Source: a virus. From it: a stretch of DNA of 29,659 nt. The notes under the pieces are model-generated. The model was not told where the DNA came from, searched no databases, and saw only the letters and a program-made list of their open reading frames with translations. The position numbers and the translations under genes were made by a program. Position 1 is the stretch's first letter. Each line of letters starts with the position of its first letter. The stretch covers positions 1 to 29,659 of the IMG/VR virus record IMGVR_UViG_3300042114_000054. One strand, written 5' to 3'. Positions 1 to 7,434 of this stretch are shown one piece after another.

Positions 1-181
1 TGTCTCAAAAACCTCCAACGCATTGTATTTTTGGAATTCTGAGGCACAAGAAAACGCACTAGAAAAAAGAGGACACTCGTTCGCATGTCGAATAATAAGT
101 AAACAAGTGAATGAAATCGGTATAGACACTAACGACCCCGCTAGTATTTTTCTTAAACAACACGAGATGGATAATGACTAA
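1..181 (+). CDS. C-terminal end of an unknown protein (partial, runs off left edge)
   Basis: The frame whose first full codon is at position 2 stays open from the window edge to a TAA at 179-181, giving about 59 residues that end in FLKQHEMDND. The start lies outside the window. The stop overlaps the first codons of the methyltransferase gene that starts at 174, an 8-base overlap typical of translationally coupled phage genes, so the two are probably one operon. I do not recognise the sequence: it is hydrophilic, with a single Cys and no membrane segment. The coding call rests on the open frame and the coupled overlap only. Confidence 0.6.
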   Translation, partial: VSKTSNALYFWNSEAQENALEKRGHSFACRIISKQVNEIGIDTNDPASIFLKQHEMDND

Positions 182-791
182 TGACACACTGATACGAAAC
201 AAGACTAACGTCTACAAAACGGGAGAAGTATTCACGCCCAGTCATCTTGTCGATAAGATGAATGACTTAGTGCCTTGTGAGGCATGGGAAGATAAGACAT
301 ATGTTTTTCTTGAACCCACGTGCGGAAATGGTCAGTTCCTTGTTCGTATTTTTAATAAGAGAATAAACCACGGGTTATCAGTTGAGGAGGCGCTGAACAC
401 ACTAATCGGATTAGATATATCGACAGACAATATCTCCGATAGTCGTTCTCGATTAGTCGAACTAGCCTGTACCATCGCGTTAGAAAAAGGTATAGAGAAA
501 GGATCGATCCCTTGGTTTAACTTAATCGAACGTGTTCTAGCCATCGTGCATAATAACATATTCAAGGTAGACTCATTAGTAGACATGACAGCCTATCAAA
601 AAGGGGAAGGTATTTTGGCAAACAAGAAGTTTGTCTTTGAGGACCCCACTGGTAACAACAACGTCTTGCCCCTTAGACATCGTATTAAAAAGATCTCCGT
701 CATCCACAAAGCCCTCAAGGCACTTGAGGGGGATAAAAATATACCAGCACGTAATCACCCGTTATGCCAAGCGATATTTGATATCAATTGA
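174..791 (+). CDS. Split Eco57I-like adenine-specific DNA methyltransferase, N-terminal SAM-binding half
   Basis: This 205-residue protein carries the first half of an N6-adenine methyltransferase. TGEVFTP (residues 16-22) is the usual N-terminal motif of Eco57I-type enzymes, FLEPTCGNGQFL (45-56) is motif I that binds S-adenosylmethionine, and LIGLDIS (77-83) resembles motif II. NNIFKVDSL (127-135) may be the motif III region. The protein ends at residue 205 without the catalytic NPPF/Y motif IV. That motif is found on the opposite strand in two genes ending at 835 and 1841. Inference: the halves assemble into an active enzyme that methylates phage DNA against host restriction. The start has a weak ribosome site, but it overlaps the upstream stop, which suggests coupling. 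An inactive relic is the alternative, although the motifs look intact. Confidence 0.85.
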   Translation: MTNDTLIRNKTNVYKTGEVFTPSHLVDKMNDLVPCEAWEDKTYVFLEPTCGNGQFLVRIFNKRINHGLSVEEALNTLIGLDISTDNISDSRSRLVELACTIALEKGIEKGSIPWFNLIERVLAIVHNNIFKVDSLVDMTAYQKGEGILANKKFVFEDPTGNNNVLPLRHRIKKISVIHKALKALEGDKNIPARNHPLCQAIFDIN

Positions 792-806
792 TAATATTCA
801 TCAATA

Positions 807-836
807 GATGGTGTGTGTCATTCGACACACACCATC
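807..836. terminator. Hairpin between convergent methyltransferase halves
   Basis: A perfect 13-bp stem (GATGGTGTGTGTC, loop ATTC, then its complement) lies 15 bases after the stop of the rightward gene. It overlaps the stop codon (835-837) of the leftward gene. Neither side has a clear T-run, so if it stops transcription it is not a textbook intrinsic terminator. Its position between converging genes favours a two-way terminator or an mRNA 3'-end stabiliser. Confidence 0.6.
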
Positions 837-1797
837 ATAGAATCTTCGATTCGATAATGGCAATTTCTTGTAAAGATAAGTCGTATTTCGCATACAGATC
901 TTTATCAGTCCAAGGGACAGAATAATCAATAACGTCAGGAACCCATGCAAAACAACCTCTAGGGATGTATTGAGATATGACACGTAATCGTAACATATAA
1001 CGAAAAAACTTAGTCTTCATGTAAGAGACAAAGTTTATAGCCTCTATTTCAGTGTCGAATGAATTAACGACAAGAAACGTCTCCGAACAGATTTCCCCCG
1101 GCGGTGACATGACATGGGATGTCTTACTAAGTAATCTGGTAGGCTTGTATAAATCCATCCATTTTTCTGGTATTGCAAAGGGGATTATCACCTTCCATTT
1201 GTTTATGTCACCACGCAGATTCTTAACAATAGACCCATCCACAAACTTCTTTCCCATGCTATGCCTGAACATACATACGACCCCATTTTGTGCCGTGGGT
1301 GTTAAGTTGCTGATCCCATAAGGCTTCCGCGTTGATACCACAACGTCTAAGAACCTTGACGTGTTATTCTTAACCTTCCCAAGGATGGGGAGGGCGTCAT
1401 GTTCACGAACAACAATATCAAAATCGTTTAATCGACGTTGAATACCATTAAACGTGCACTCCCCGTTATATTTCTTATCCCAAAGAAAATAACATACGCC
1501 CCCGACGATAAAAGCAGACGGGAACGTCTTAGCACCTGATATACCGTCTTCAACTATTCGTAAACGACGGTCATTCACCATTCTTGTTCTGAAAGAGGTC
1601 AGTACCTTTCCACCTTGTTGTAACCATCTACTAGGTATCACCATCGATAGATAATCTGGCATCATGTTATCGATAATACCCTCGATGAACTTACCATAGA
1701 CACTAACCCCTACCTGAACCCTCTTATCTCCCATCCCTTTCGTCCCTCCCGTGTTATAAGGTGGGTTCCCCAATACGACTAGTTTATTAAACCTCAT
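835..1797 (-). CDS. Split adenine methyltransferase, catalytic/target-recognition half, distal copy
   Basis: This 320-residue protein starts MRFNKLVVLGNPPYNTGG, so the catalytic NPPY (motif IV) sits at residues 11-14. It continues with the Eco57I-family C-terminal part: MVIPSRWLQQGGK, NDRRLRIVED, GGVCYFLWDKKY, a variable middle, FDTEIEAINFVSYMKTKFFR, and the end segment VPWTDKDLYAKYDLSLQEI. It lacks motif I, which is encoded separately at 174-791. The frame extends upstream to 1935, but that part is the neighbour's 3' end read on. The start at 1797 is fixed by AGGAGG five bases before the ATG. It is a close paralogue of the gene at 1841-2794 and lies 43 bases downstream of it. The two differ mainly in the likely target-recognition segments. 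Confidence 0.85.
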   Translation of the reverse strand: MRFNKLVVLGNPPYNTGGTKGMGDKRVQVGVSVYGKFIEGIIDNMMPDYLSMVIPSRWLQQGGKVLTSFRTRMVNDRRLRIVEDGISGAKTFPSAFIVGGVCYFLWDKKYNGECTFNGIQRRLNDFDIVVREHDALPILGKVKNNTSRFLDVVVSTRKPYGISNLTPTAQNGVVCMFRHSMGKKFVDGSIVKNLRGDINKWKVIIPFAIPEKWMDLYKPTRLLSKTSHVMSPPGEICSETFLVVNSFDTEIEAINFVSYMKTKFFRYMLRLRVISQYIPRGCFAWVPDVIDYSVPWTDKDLYAKYDLSLQEIAIIESKIL

Positions 1798-1840
1798 ATT
1801 TCCTCCTATTCTTGTATGTGATCCATTATTGTAGGTATTA

Positions 1841-2794
1841 TCATATAATCTTCGATTCGATAATAGCGATTTCTTGTAAAGATAAGTCGTATTTCGCATA
1901 CAATTCTTTATCAGTCCAAGGGACAGAATAATCAATAACGTCCGGAACCCATGTGTAACAACCTCGGGGGCTGCGCTGCGATATAACGCGTAATCGTAAC
2001 ATATAACGAAAAAACTTAGTCTTCATGTAAGAAATAAAGTTTATAGCCTCTATTTCAGTGTCAAATGAATTAGCAACAAGGAACGTCCATGAACATACCT
2101 CACCTGGTGGTATTGTAAAAAGGGAGCCCTCGGTGAATATTCTAGCAGGCTTACTAAAATCTAAGGCCAAACCTGATAGCGCAAAGGGGACCACTACTTT
2201 CCACTTGTTTATGTCACCACGCAAGTTTTTGACAATAGACCCGTCCACAAACTTCTTTCCTAGGGTATGCTTAAACATACATACAACCCCATTTTGTGCC
2301 GTGGGGGTAGGACTAGTAACCCCATATGGGACAGGAACAGACACGGTAGTGTTGAGAAATACTGACGTGTTATTCTTAATCTTCCTCAAGATAGGGATAT
2401 CATCATGCTCACGGACAACAATATCAAACTCATTTAATCGACGTTGAATACCGTTAAACGTGCAATCCCCGTCGTATTTCTTATCCCAAAGAAAATAACA
2501 TATGCCCCCTATGATAAGGGCAGACGGGAACGTTCTAGCCCCTGACATATCATCTTCAATTATTCGTAAACGACGGTCATTCACCATTCTTGTTCTGAAG
2601 GAGGTCAGTACCTTTCCACCTCGTTGTAACCATCTACTAGGTATCACCATCGATAGATAATCTGGCATCATGCTATCGATAATACACTCGATGAACTTAC
2701 CATAAATACTAACCCCTATTTCACCTAGTTTACCTCCCCGTCCTCCTGTATTAAAAGGTGGGTTTCCCAAAACGACCAGTTTATTAAACCTCAT
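1841..2794 (-). CDS. Split adenine methyltransferase, catalytic/target-recognition half, proximal copy
   Basis: This 317-residue protein has NPPF at residues 11-14 (GNPPFNTGG) and the same Eco57I-type C-terminal segments as its neighbour, ending in LSLQEIAIIESKII. An AGGAGG ribosome site lies six bases before the ATG. It would be transcribed first, from a promoter-like site near 2843-2872, with the second copy behind it. Compared with the copy at 835-1797, the first 170 or so residues and the last 75 are almost the same. The segments around GVTSPTPTAQN and SGLALDFSKPARIFTEG have changed heavily. By family knowledge the C-terminal part chooses the DNA target, so the copies may give two specificities with one SAM-binding partner. 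That pairing is inference. Confidence 0.85.
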   Translation of the reverse strand: MRFNKLVVLGNPPFNTGGRGGKLGEIGVSIYGKFIECIIDSMMPDYLSMVIPSRWLQRGGKVLTSFRTRMVNDRRLRIIEDDMSGARTFPSALIIGGICYFLWDKKYDGDCTFNGIQRRLNEFDIVVREHDDIPILRKIKNNTSVFLNTTVSVPVPYGVTSPTPTAQNGVVCMFKHTLGKKFVDGSIVKNLRGDINKWKVVVPFALSGLALDFSKPARIFTEGSLFTIPPGEVCSWTFLVANSFDTEIEAINFISYMKTKFFRYMLRLRVISQRSPRGCYTWVPDVIDYSVPWTDKELYAKYDLSLQEIAIIESKII

Positions 2795-2842
2795 TTTTCC
2801 TCCTATTCTTGTATGTGGTACATTATTGTAGATATTTAGTTA

Positions 2843-2872
2843 TATTTAGTTATATATCTATAACCCTGTCAA
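2843..2872 (-). promoter_or_regulatory. Promoter-like site for the methyltransferase catalytic halves
   Basis: Read leftward, a perfect -35 box TTGACA (2867-2872) is followed after 17 or 18 bases by CTAAAT or TAAATA, a poor -10 box, within a direct repeat AACTAAATAT/AACTAAATAT. The site is about 50 bases upstream of the ATG at 2794. The -35 box is convincing and the -10 box is not. Confidence 0.4.
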
Positions 2873-2979
2873 TATTCTGTAAGATACCTTTTGTAAAGGT
2901 TAATCGTCCAGTCTATGGTACATATGCACAAGGGGGCCAGTAGATAGGTGAAACAAGAACAACCCGAGGGAAATACAAT

Positions 2980-3501
2980 ATGAGCGGAAGGAGAAACTTC
3001 ATTGAACGCAAGAAGACAACCCTTAATCCCCCAGACTGCTATTCTATCTATCATATACAACAAGGGAAAGACATAAAATATTCATTAGGGGAACTAAAGA
3101 CGCTAGGGGAGGACTTACCTCGAACATGTAAAATAACACTTCTTAAGATAGACGCAGACCCTACTTATAATATGACCTTAGAAGAATCAGCTAATATGAT
3201 AACGTTGTTATCCCTATCAATGAGCACGGTATGGGGAGGTAGCCCCCGGGGACGATTACCTGAAATAACCATGCAAGATTATAGAAATGAGTTCTATATC
3301 AGAATGATGCATCACCTCCGTAGGTTCGATAGGAGCAAGGGTTGTTGGGTATATCAGTGTAAGTTCATGGCCCATGAAACCATCGCTACATATGTGAATA
3401 CATGGAAAAAACAACGTCGAATGGAAAAAAGACTGGAAGACGCTTATTATCAATTACAAGATGAATACCCGGAATTCTGGGAAATAACGGCCCCTTCTTA
3501 G
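2980..3501 (+). CDS. Possible phage sigma factor (T4 gp55-like)
   Basis: This 173-residue protein starts eight bases after GAGGG and is the first gene of the rightward block. Residues about 98-150 read like sigma70 region 2: MQDYRNEFYIRMMHHLRRFD, then RSKG, an aromatic stretch WVYQCKF, a helix AHETIATYVNTW, and a basic KKQRRMEKR. This matches the pattern L..a...FD..kg..F..y......i...i.. seen in gp55-type late sigma factors, which are similarly short and lack region 4. Family assignment is by pattern only and is uncertain. The position supports it: the gene lies directly before the terminase genes, and a non-sigma70 motif (CACTATACGTG) follows at 3508. Alternatives are another DNA-binding regulator or an unrelated hypothetical protein. 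Confidence 0.45.
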   Translation: MSGRRNFIERKKTTLNPPDCYSIYHIQQGKDIKYSLGELKTLGEDLPRTCKITLLKIDADPTYNMTLEESANMITLLSLSMSTVWGGSPRGRLPEITMQDYRNEFYIRMMHHLRRFDRSKGCWVYQCKFMAHETIATYVNTWKKQRRMEKRLEDAYYQLQDEYPEFWEITAPS

Positions 3502-3507
3502 TCGTTA

Positions 3508-3518
3508 CACTATACGTG
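3508..3518 (+). promoter_or_regulatory. Candidate phage late promoter motif CACTATACGTG
   Basis: The 11-mer lies in the 59-base gap before the small terminase start. The same 11-mer recurs at 17564-17574 and 17991-18001, each before a tailspike start. No TTGACA-like box sits 16-18 bases upstream, so a host sigma70 promoter is unlikely. It resembles the CACTATA core of single-subunit phage RNA polymerase promoters, or an extended -10 box for a gp55-like sigma. Which one applies is unknown. Confidence 0.4.
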
Positions 3519-3560
3519 AAATACGCAGAAATGCGGTACAACACTCATTTTGAGGTAAAA

Positions 3561-3926
3561 ATGAATCTGACTAAAATACTAGTAGTTTGGAAGACGGTTT
3601 GGGACGCCTCCACTAAAATGAACCCATTCCCTGTCATTTTAGATGACGCGTTAGATAAGATAGGGTACTCTATTATCGACCTGCATACCGCCCTTGCAAT
3701 TATCGCGTCAAAAAGAGAAACGCTCACTAAACCCGAGGCCAAATTACTAAGGTTTTGGGCACGTGCCAAAGCGGTACAAGAAGCGGCACTAGTCGACGCG
3801 ACAACAGCACGAAACAATCTACCTGGTAGTATTTTCATACTTAAAACAAAACACGGTTACACTGAGACTAACCGAGTCGAACAAACGAGCAACACAAAGG
3901 TGATAATGGACTGGGGTACAAATTGA
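3561..3926 (+). CDS. Terminase small subunit (DNA packaging)
   Basis: This protein of 121 residues from the chosen start recognises and delivers DNA to the packaging motor. The best family sign is the C-terminal part: TKPEAKLLRFWARAKAVQEA followed by NNLPGSIFILKTKHGYTET, like the 'sIFmLKnkfGYkd' signature of phage small terminases. It is directly before the large terminase and overlaps it by four bases. The open frame begins at a GTG at 3516, but the ATG at 3561 is preceded by GAGG four bases after an AT-rich run, the best ribosome site, so I chose it. The same GAGGTAAAAA context precedes the scaffold and tailspike genes. No clear helix-turn-helix was seen in the N-terminal half. Confidence 0.7.
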   Translation: MNLTKILVVWKTVWDASTKMNPFPVILDDALDKIGYSIIDLHTALAIIASKRETLTKPEAKLLRFWARAKAVQEAALVDATTARNNLPGSIFILKTKHGYTETNRVEQTSNTKVIMDWGTN

Positions 3927-5218
3927 ACCCAGTGGTGATTAAGCATTTTAGTAAGAAACTAAATATTCTAAACCCTTCTATTAAGAAACGCTACAAGATT
4001 CTGCGAGGTGGTAGGGGGTCAGGTAAGTCTTGGGGCGTCGTAAGAACCCTCGTCGGGTTTATGTGTACATACCACATGTTCATAGTGTCTGGACGCGAAA
4101 TACAGAAATCGATAAAAGAATCTGCTAAAAAACTGTTCATAGACACGATACATAGATACGGGCTAGATGATCAGTTCACAATACTAGAAACAGAAATAAC
4201 ACACAAGATAACAGGGGCTAGGTTAATATTTCTTGGACTGAAGTCTAACCCCGAGGCGATTAAAGGCCTGGAAGGTTGTAATATATTGTGGAACGAGGAG
4301 GCTGACAGAATTAGTGAAGAATCTTGGGAGCTCATAATCCCAACCGTTTTTAGAAATAGCAACGCACAAATATGGTGCACATATAATCCCCAGTTACCAT
4401 CAGACTTTGTTGAGAAATTGTTAAAAGACCCTGAGTGCGTATCAGAACATATCAATTACACAGAGAACCCATTTTGTACGCCTGAGTTTATAGCTGAGGC
4501 TGAAAAGATGAGGGAAGAAAACCCCGCTAAGTATAATTGGATATACCTCGGGGGTTATCGTCCTGAGGGCGCTGACACGTATATCCCTCTATCTTTAGTA
4601 ATGGACGCTATCAACCGCCCTCCTCAACTTATAGACCCCAGATATGAGATCGTGGCTGGACTAGACCTAGGTTTTTATCAAGATAGAACAGTACTGGCAA
4701 TAAGGCACGGCGTCAACATATTAGACATAAAAATATGGAATAGCCCGGACGTGAACGCACTAGTTCCTGAGATTGTAGGCATGATGAGCAGACACAGAAT
4801 CACCCGACTGGGTATCGACGCCCTAGGCCCCGGCGCGCCCGTCATCCAAATGATACAACCCCTGTTACCTGGCCGAATATTCCCTGTCAAATATTCTGAG
4901 AAATCAGAATCTAGAGAGTTTAAAAACAAACGTACTGAGGCCTGGGGAAAAACGAAAGAATTACTAAACACGGGCCATCTGCCTAGCGGGTATGATAATG
5001 ACCTTATTTCTGACCTATGCAATCTACGTTACACATATTCATCTGACGGAAGAATAGAACTAGAAACGAAGAAACAATTAGTATCCAGAGGTTTTCGTAG
5101 TTGCGATATCGCAGACGCCATCGGGATATCCCTAGTAATACCCGATGAGATGGCCCGAACGCCCCGCGTCACTAGAAGTGCTGAACATAATAGCCCCCGC
5201 GACTGGACTGGCATATAA
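3923..5218 (+). CDS. Terminase large subunit (packaging ATPase and nuclease)
   Basis: This 431-residue Terminase_3-type (PBSX family) motor pumps DNA into the prohead and cuts it. The ATPase domain shows Walker A GGRGSGKSW (29-37), Walker B ILWNEEA (121-127) and coupling motif CTYNP (152-156). The nuclease domain shows GLDLGFYQD (247-254), RLGIDALG (295-302) and SCDIADAIGISL (393-404), giving acidic residues D248, D299, D395 and D398 for metal binding. The start is a TTG that overlaps the small-terminase stop (TTGA), with GGGG six bases upstream. An in-frame GTG at 3932 or 3935 is possible but has no ribosome site. Length is normal for the family. The portal gene follows after 15 bases. Confidence 0.95.
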   Translation: MNPVVIKHFSKKLNILNPSIKKRYKILRGGRGSGKSWGVVRTLVGFMCTYHMFIVSGREIQKSIKESAKKLFIDTIHRYGLDDQFTILETEITHKITGARLIFLGLKSNPEAIKGLEGCNILWNEEADRISEESWELIIPTVFRNSNAQIWCTYNPQLPSDFVEKLLKDPECVSEHINYTENPFCTPEFIAEAEKMREENPAKYNWIYLGGYRPEGADTYIPLSLVMDAINRPPQLIDPRYEIVAGLDLGFYQDRTVLAIRHGVNILDIKIWNSPDVNALVPEIVGMMSRHRITRLGIDALGPGAPVIQMIQPLLPGRIFPVKYSEKSESREFKNKRTEAWGKTKELLNTGHLPSGYDNDLISDLCNLRYTYSSDGRIELETKKQLVSRGFRSCDIADAIGISLVIPDEMARTPRVTRSAEHNSPRDWTGI

Positions 5219-5233
5219 AACAGGAACAACAAT

Positions 5234-7231
5234 ATGGAAGAGAATATTTACAGCGTACCAAACTTCTATGTCCAATCAGACGACAACGATGCTGAGGTTG
5301 TAGATGATTTTGGTTTGAATGGAGAACAACGTGCTGACCTCGTTAAACGCGCCAAAAAGGCCGCTAGCGAGGCACATGGGTATTGGGATGCTAAGTACGA
5401 TGAGATGGAAAATGACTGGAAGATGTATGCCGCGGACCAGTGGAGCGAGGAGGCCAAACTGGCACGACGCGGCCGGCCCCGTCTGACCCTTAATCAGTTA
5501 CCTAAGTTCGTTAAACGTATTATCGCACAAACACGAAAAGAACCCCCTGCAATTAAACTGAGCCCCCGAGAATCTAGTGACAGGTTGAAGGCTGATATCG
5601 CGACTGGACTAGTACGTTATATTGAGGACGCGTCAGGCGCTAAATATGTCTATTCTCATGCACTAGAGTGCGCGGTAATCGGTGGCCTGGGCTGGATTAA
5701 GGGTTCATTCGACCCTATACAACGCAAGATACTAATCAAGAAGGTGAAAGACCCATTCTATTACATGGCGGATCCCGATTCCGAGGAAATTGATGGTAGC
5801 GACGCTAAGTATTTTATAGCACATATAAAGAAGAAAGAAGGTAAGAAGTCTCTAGATAGTTATGAATACTGGTACAAAGACGAGGGCAAGGTTTTCTGGG
5901 TAATTATCAATGAGGGTAAAATAGAGGACTACGGTGAGTTCCCGGGAGCTATCATCCCTATCTTTCCAGTGTTTGGGGAGGAGATTACCTATAGGGACGA
6001 ACGCATACTTAAAGGTATCATCCGGGACCTTACAGACGCCCAACGCACGTACAATTATGTCAAATCACAAGAAGTGGAAATAGTCGCACTTACCCCCAAG
6101 GCCCCCGTCATCGCAGAAGAAGGCACACTGGAGGGGTACGAGGGTGACTGGAAACGTGCATCTAAAACCCCAGTCGATATTCTTTATTACAAGAAAACGA
6201 ACCTTGCGTCTGAACCAGCTCAGCCTCCTACCTTTGCTAGTACCCAACCAAACATAACCTGGTCCCCTCAAATAACCCAAGGGGCCATGTCCGACCTTCG
6301 TGAGATATCTGGAATATATGACACGAACCTCGGCGCGGACGCCGGCGGACAGATGAGCGGTAAGGCCATTATCGCTAAACAGGAGGCGGGTGATTCAGGT
6401 CAGTTAACATACACAGAACACTTACAGGCAACAATACAACAGGTGGGCCGCTGGGTACTAGGCATGATAGCCCCCGTCCTGGGTGAGGAAACGTCTATCC
6501 GCATATTAGGTGAGGATGGTAAACAATCTATCGTAGACACTTCTACCGCCCAAATAGACCCAGTAACAGGACAACCTGTCATGCTAGACTTGAATTTTGC
6601 TGAGATGGACATATCTGTTAGTTCAGGCCCTGCTTATTCTACGCGCAGGGAGGCCTCCAGTAGGGCTATCCAAGAAATTATGACGGCCCTCCCTAATTCT
6701 GCTCAGTTCATTGCTGATATCGCGGTGAGAAACCTAGACCTTCCCGGCGCCGAGGAGGCTGCTAACCGTTTGTATAAGATGTTACCGCCTCAATTAATCG
6801 AGTCTCAAGACAACGGTTTGATACCTCGCGAAACGGCTGACCAGATTATGAATCAGTCTGAGGCAACAATACAACAACAACAACAACTTATTCAGCGTAT
6901 GCAGACAGAAATACAATCATTGCATATCGAATTACAGAACCAAACACAGGCTAAACTAGCTGGTGAACAGATGAAGTCTCAGACCTCCATCGCCGTCGCA
7001 CAGATTAAAGAGGCAGGGGCAAACGAGCGCAAAATGGCTGACGTCGCCGCAAGAACGGCGTCTGATAATAAGAAAATAGCGATGAGTGTGTTAGAGGCAC
7101 AACATACCCCGCCCCCTGTGCCAGACGCGCCCGAACAGGTAACGTTGAACAACACAACCGTTCACCCTATTCAGGCCCCTATTCAGGCCCCTATCCAGCC
7201 AATTATGTATAGACAAGGCGACGGTTTTTAA
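5234..7231 (+). CDS. Portal protein (P22 gp1-like)
   Basis: This 665-residue protein forms the dodecameric ring through which DNA enters and leaves the capsid. P22-type features are the N-terminal AHGYWDAKYDEMENDWKMYA helix region, RRGRPRLTLNQLPKFVKRI, and the central core (FPVFGEEITYRDERILKGII, then RDLTDAQRTYNYVKSQEVE). It also has the segment DLREISGIYDTNLGA, followed by GQMSGKAIIAKQEAGDSG. Residues from about 545 on are Gln-rich and helical (QQQQQLIQRMQTEIQSLHIE), which fits the C-terminal barrel of P22 gp1. The end holds a short repeat PIQAPIQAPIQP. P22 gp1 is 725 residues, so this is slightly short. The ribosome site is AGGA eight bases before the ATG. Confidence 0.95.
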   Translation: MEENIYSVPNFYVQSDDNDAEVVDDFGLNGEQRADLVKRAKKAASEAHGYWDAKYDEMENDWKMYAADQWSEEAKLARRGRPRLTLNQLPKFVKRIIAQTRKEPPAIKLSPRESSDRLKADIATGLVRYIEDASGAKYVYSHALECAVIGGLGWIKGSFDPIQRKILIKKVKDPFYYMADPDSEEIDGSDAKYFIAHIKKKEGKKSLDSYEYWYKDEGKVFWVIINEGKIEDYGEFPGAIIPIFPVFGEEITYRDERILKGIIRDLTDAQRTYNYVKSQEVEIVALTPKAPVIAEEGTLEGYEGDWKRASKTPVDILYYKKTNLASEPAQPPTFASTQPNITWSPQITQGAMSDLREISGIYDTNLGADAGGQMSGKAIIAKQEAGDSGQLTYTEHLQATIQQVGRWVLGMIAPVLGEETSIRILGEDGKQSIVDTSTAQIDPVTGQPVMLDLNFAEMDISVSSGPAYSTRREASSRAIQEIMTALPNSAQFIADIAVRNLDLPGAEEAANRLYKMLPPQLIESQDNGLIPRETADQIMNQSEATIQQQQQLIQRMQTEIQSLHIELQNQTQAKLAGEQMKSQTSIAVAQIKEAGANERKMADVAARTASDNKKIAMSVLEAQHTPPPVPDAPEQVTLNNTTVHPIQAPIQAPIQPIMYRQGDGF

Positions 7232-7434
7232 AGGCATCACTAGCGTGTCGCATAGGCGGTATACCCTGACCGAAAAATAGGGGTTTACACCTGACGCTAG
7301 ACAACTTAGTAACGAACCCTAACCCGTGAACAGACGCTTAGCAGGGGGTATCAGCGGTAACACTTCCGCATCAGTAATCAAGCTGTAAAAAAAGGTGGAA
7401 ACAAAAATGGGATCATACCCAGTGAGGTAAAAAG
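7232..7434 (+). other. Intergenic leader before the scaffold gene, with a motif variant and mini-ORF
   Basis: This 203-base gap has no ordinary gene. CACTAGCGTG (7238-7247) is a shortened variant of the candidate late motif. CTAGCGT and ACGCTAG form a 7-bp inverted repeat about 50 bases apart. A GCGG...CCGC hairpin lies near 7350-7370. A seven-codon frame at 7407-7430 (MGSYPVR) has GGTGGA before it and ends in GAGGTAA, which doubles as the ribosome site of the scaffold gene. A leader controlling scaffold translation is possible but unproven. Confidence 0.35.

Larger units (their letters stand above)
835..2835 (-). repeat. Tandem duplication of the methyltransferase catalytic-half gene
   Basis: Two direct repeats of about 1 kb (835-1838 and 1841-2835) each hold one gene copy plus its leader. 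The leaders share TCCTCCTATTCTTGTATGTG on the plus strand and about 20 further similar bases, so the duplication took in the ribosome site and the adjacent 5' region. The copies have drifted, with many third-base changes and some clustered amino-acid changes, yet both frames are intact. That suggests both are kept by selection. Confidence 0.85.

Noticed and set aside
835-1935. Longer frame for the distal methyltransferase half, with 46 extra N-terminal residues
   Set aside because: The added part is the neighbour's 3' end in another frame. The AGGAGG site and the conserved MRFNKLVVLGNPP start fix the ATG at 1797.
174-2794. Invertible switch that would fuse the methyltransferase halves
   Set aside because: No inverted repeats were found at suitable borders, and inversion would not join the frames. 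The halves have their own starts and stops.
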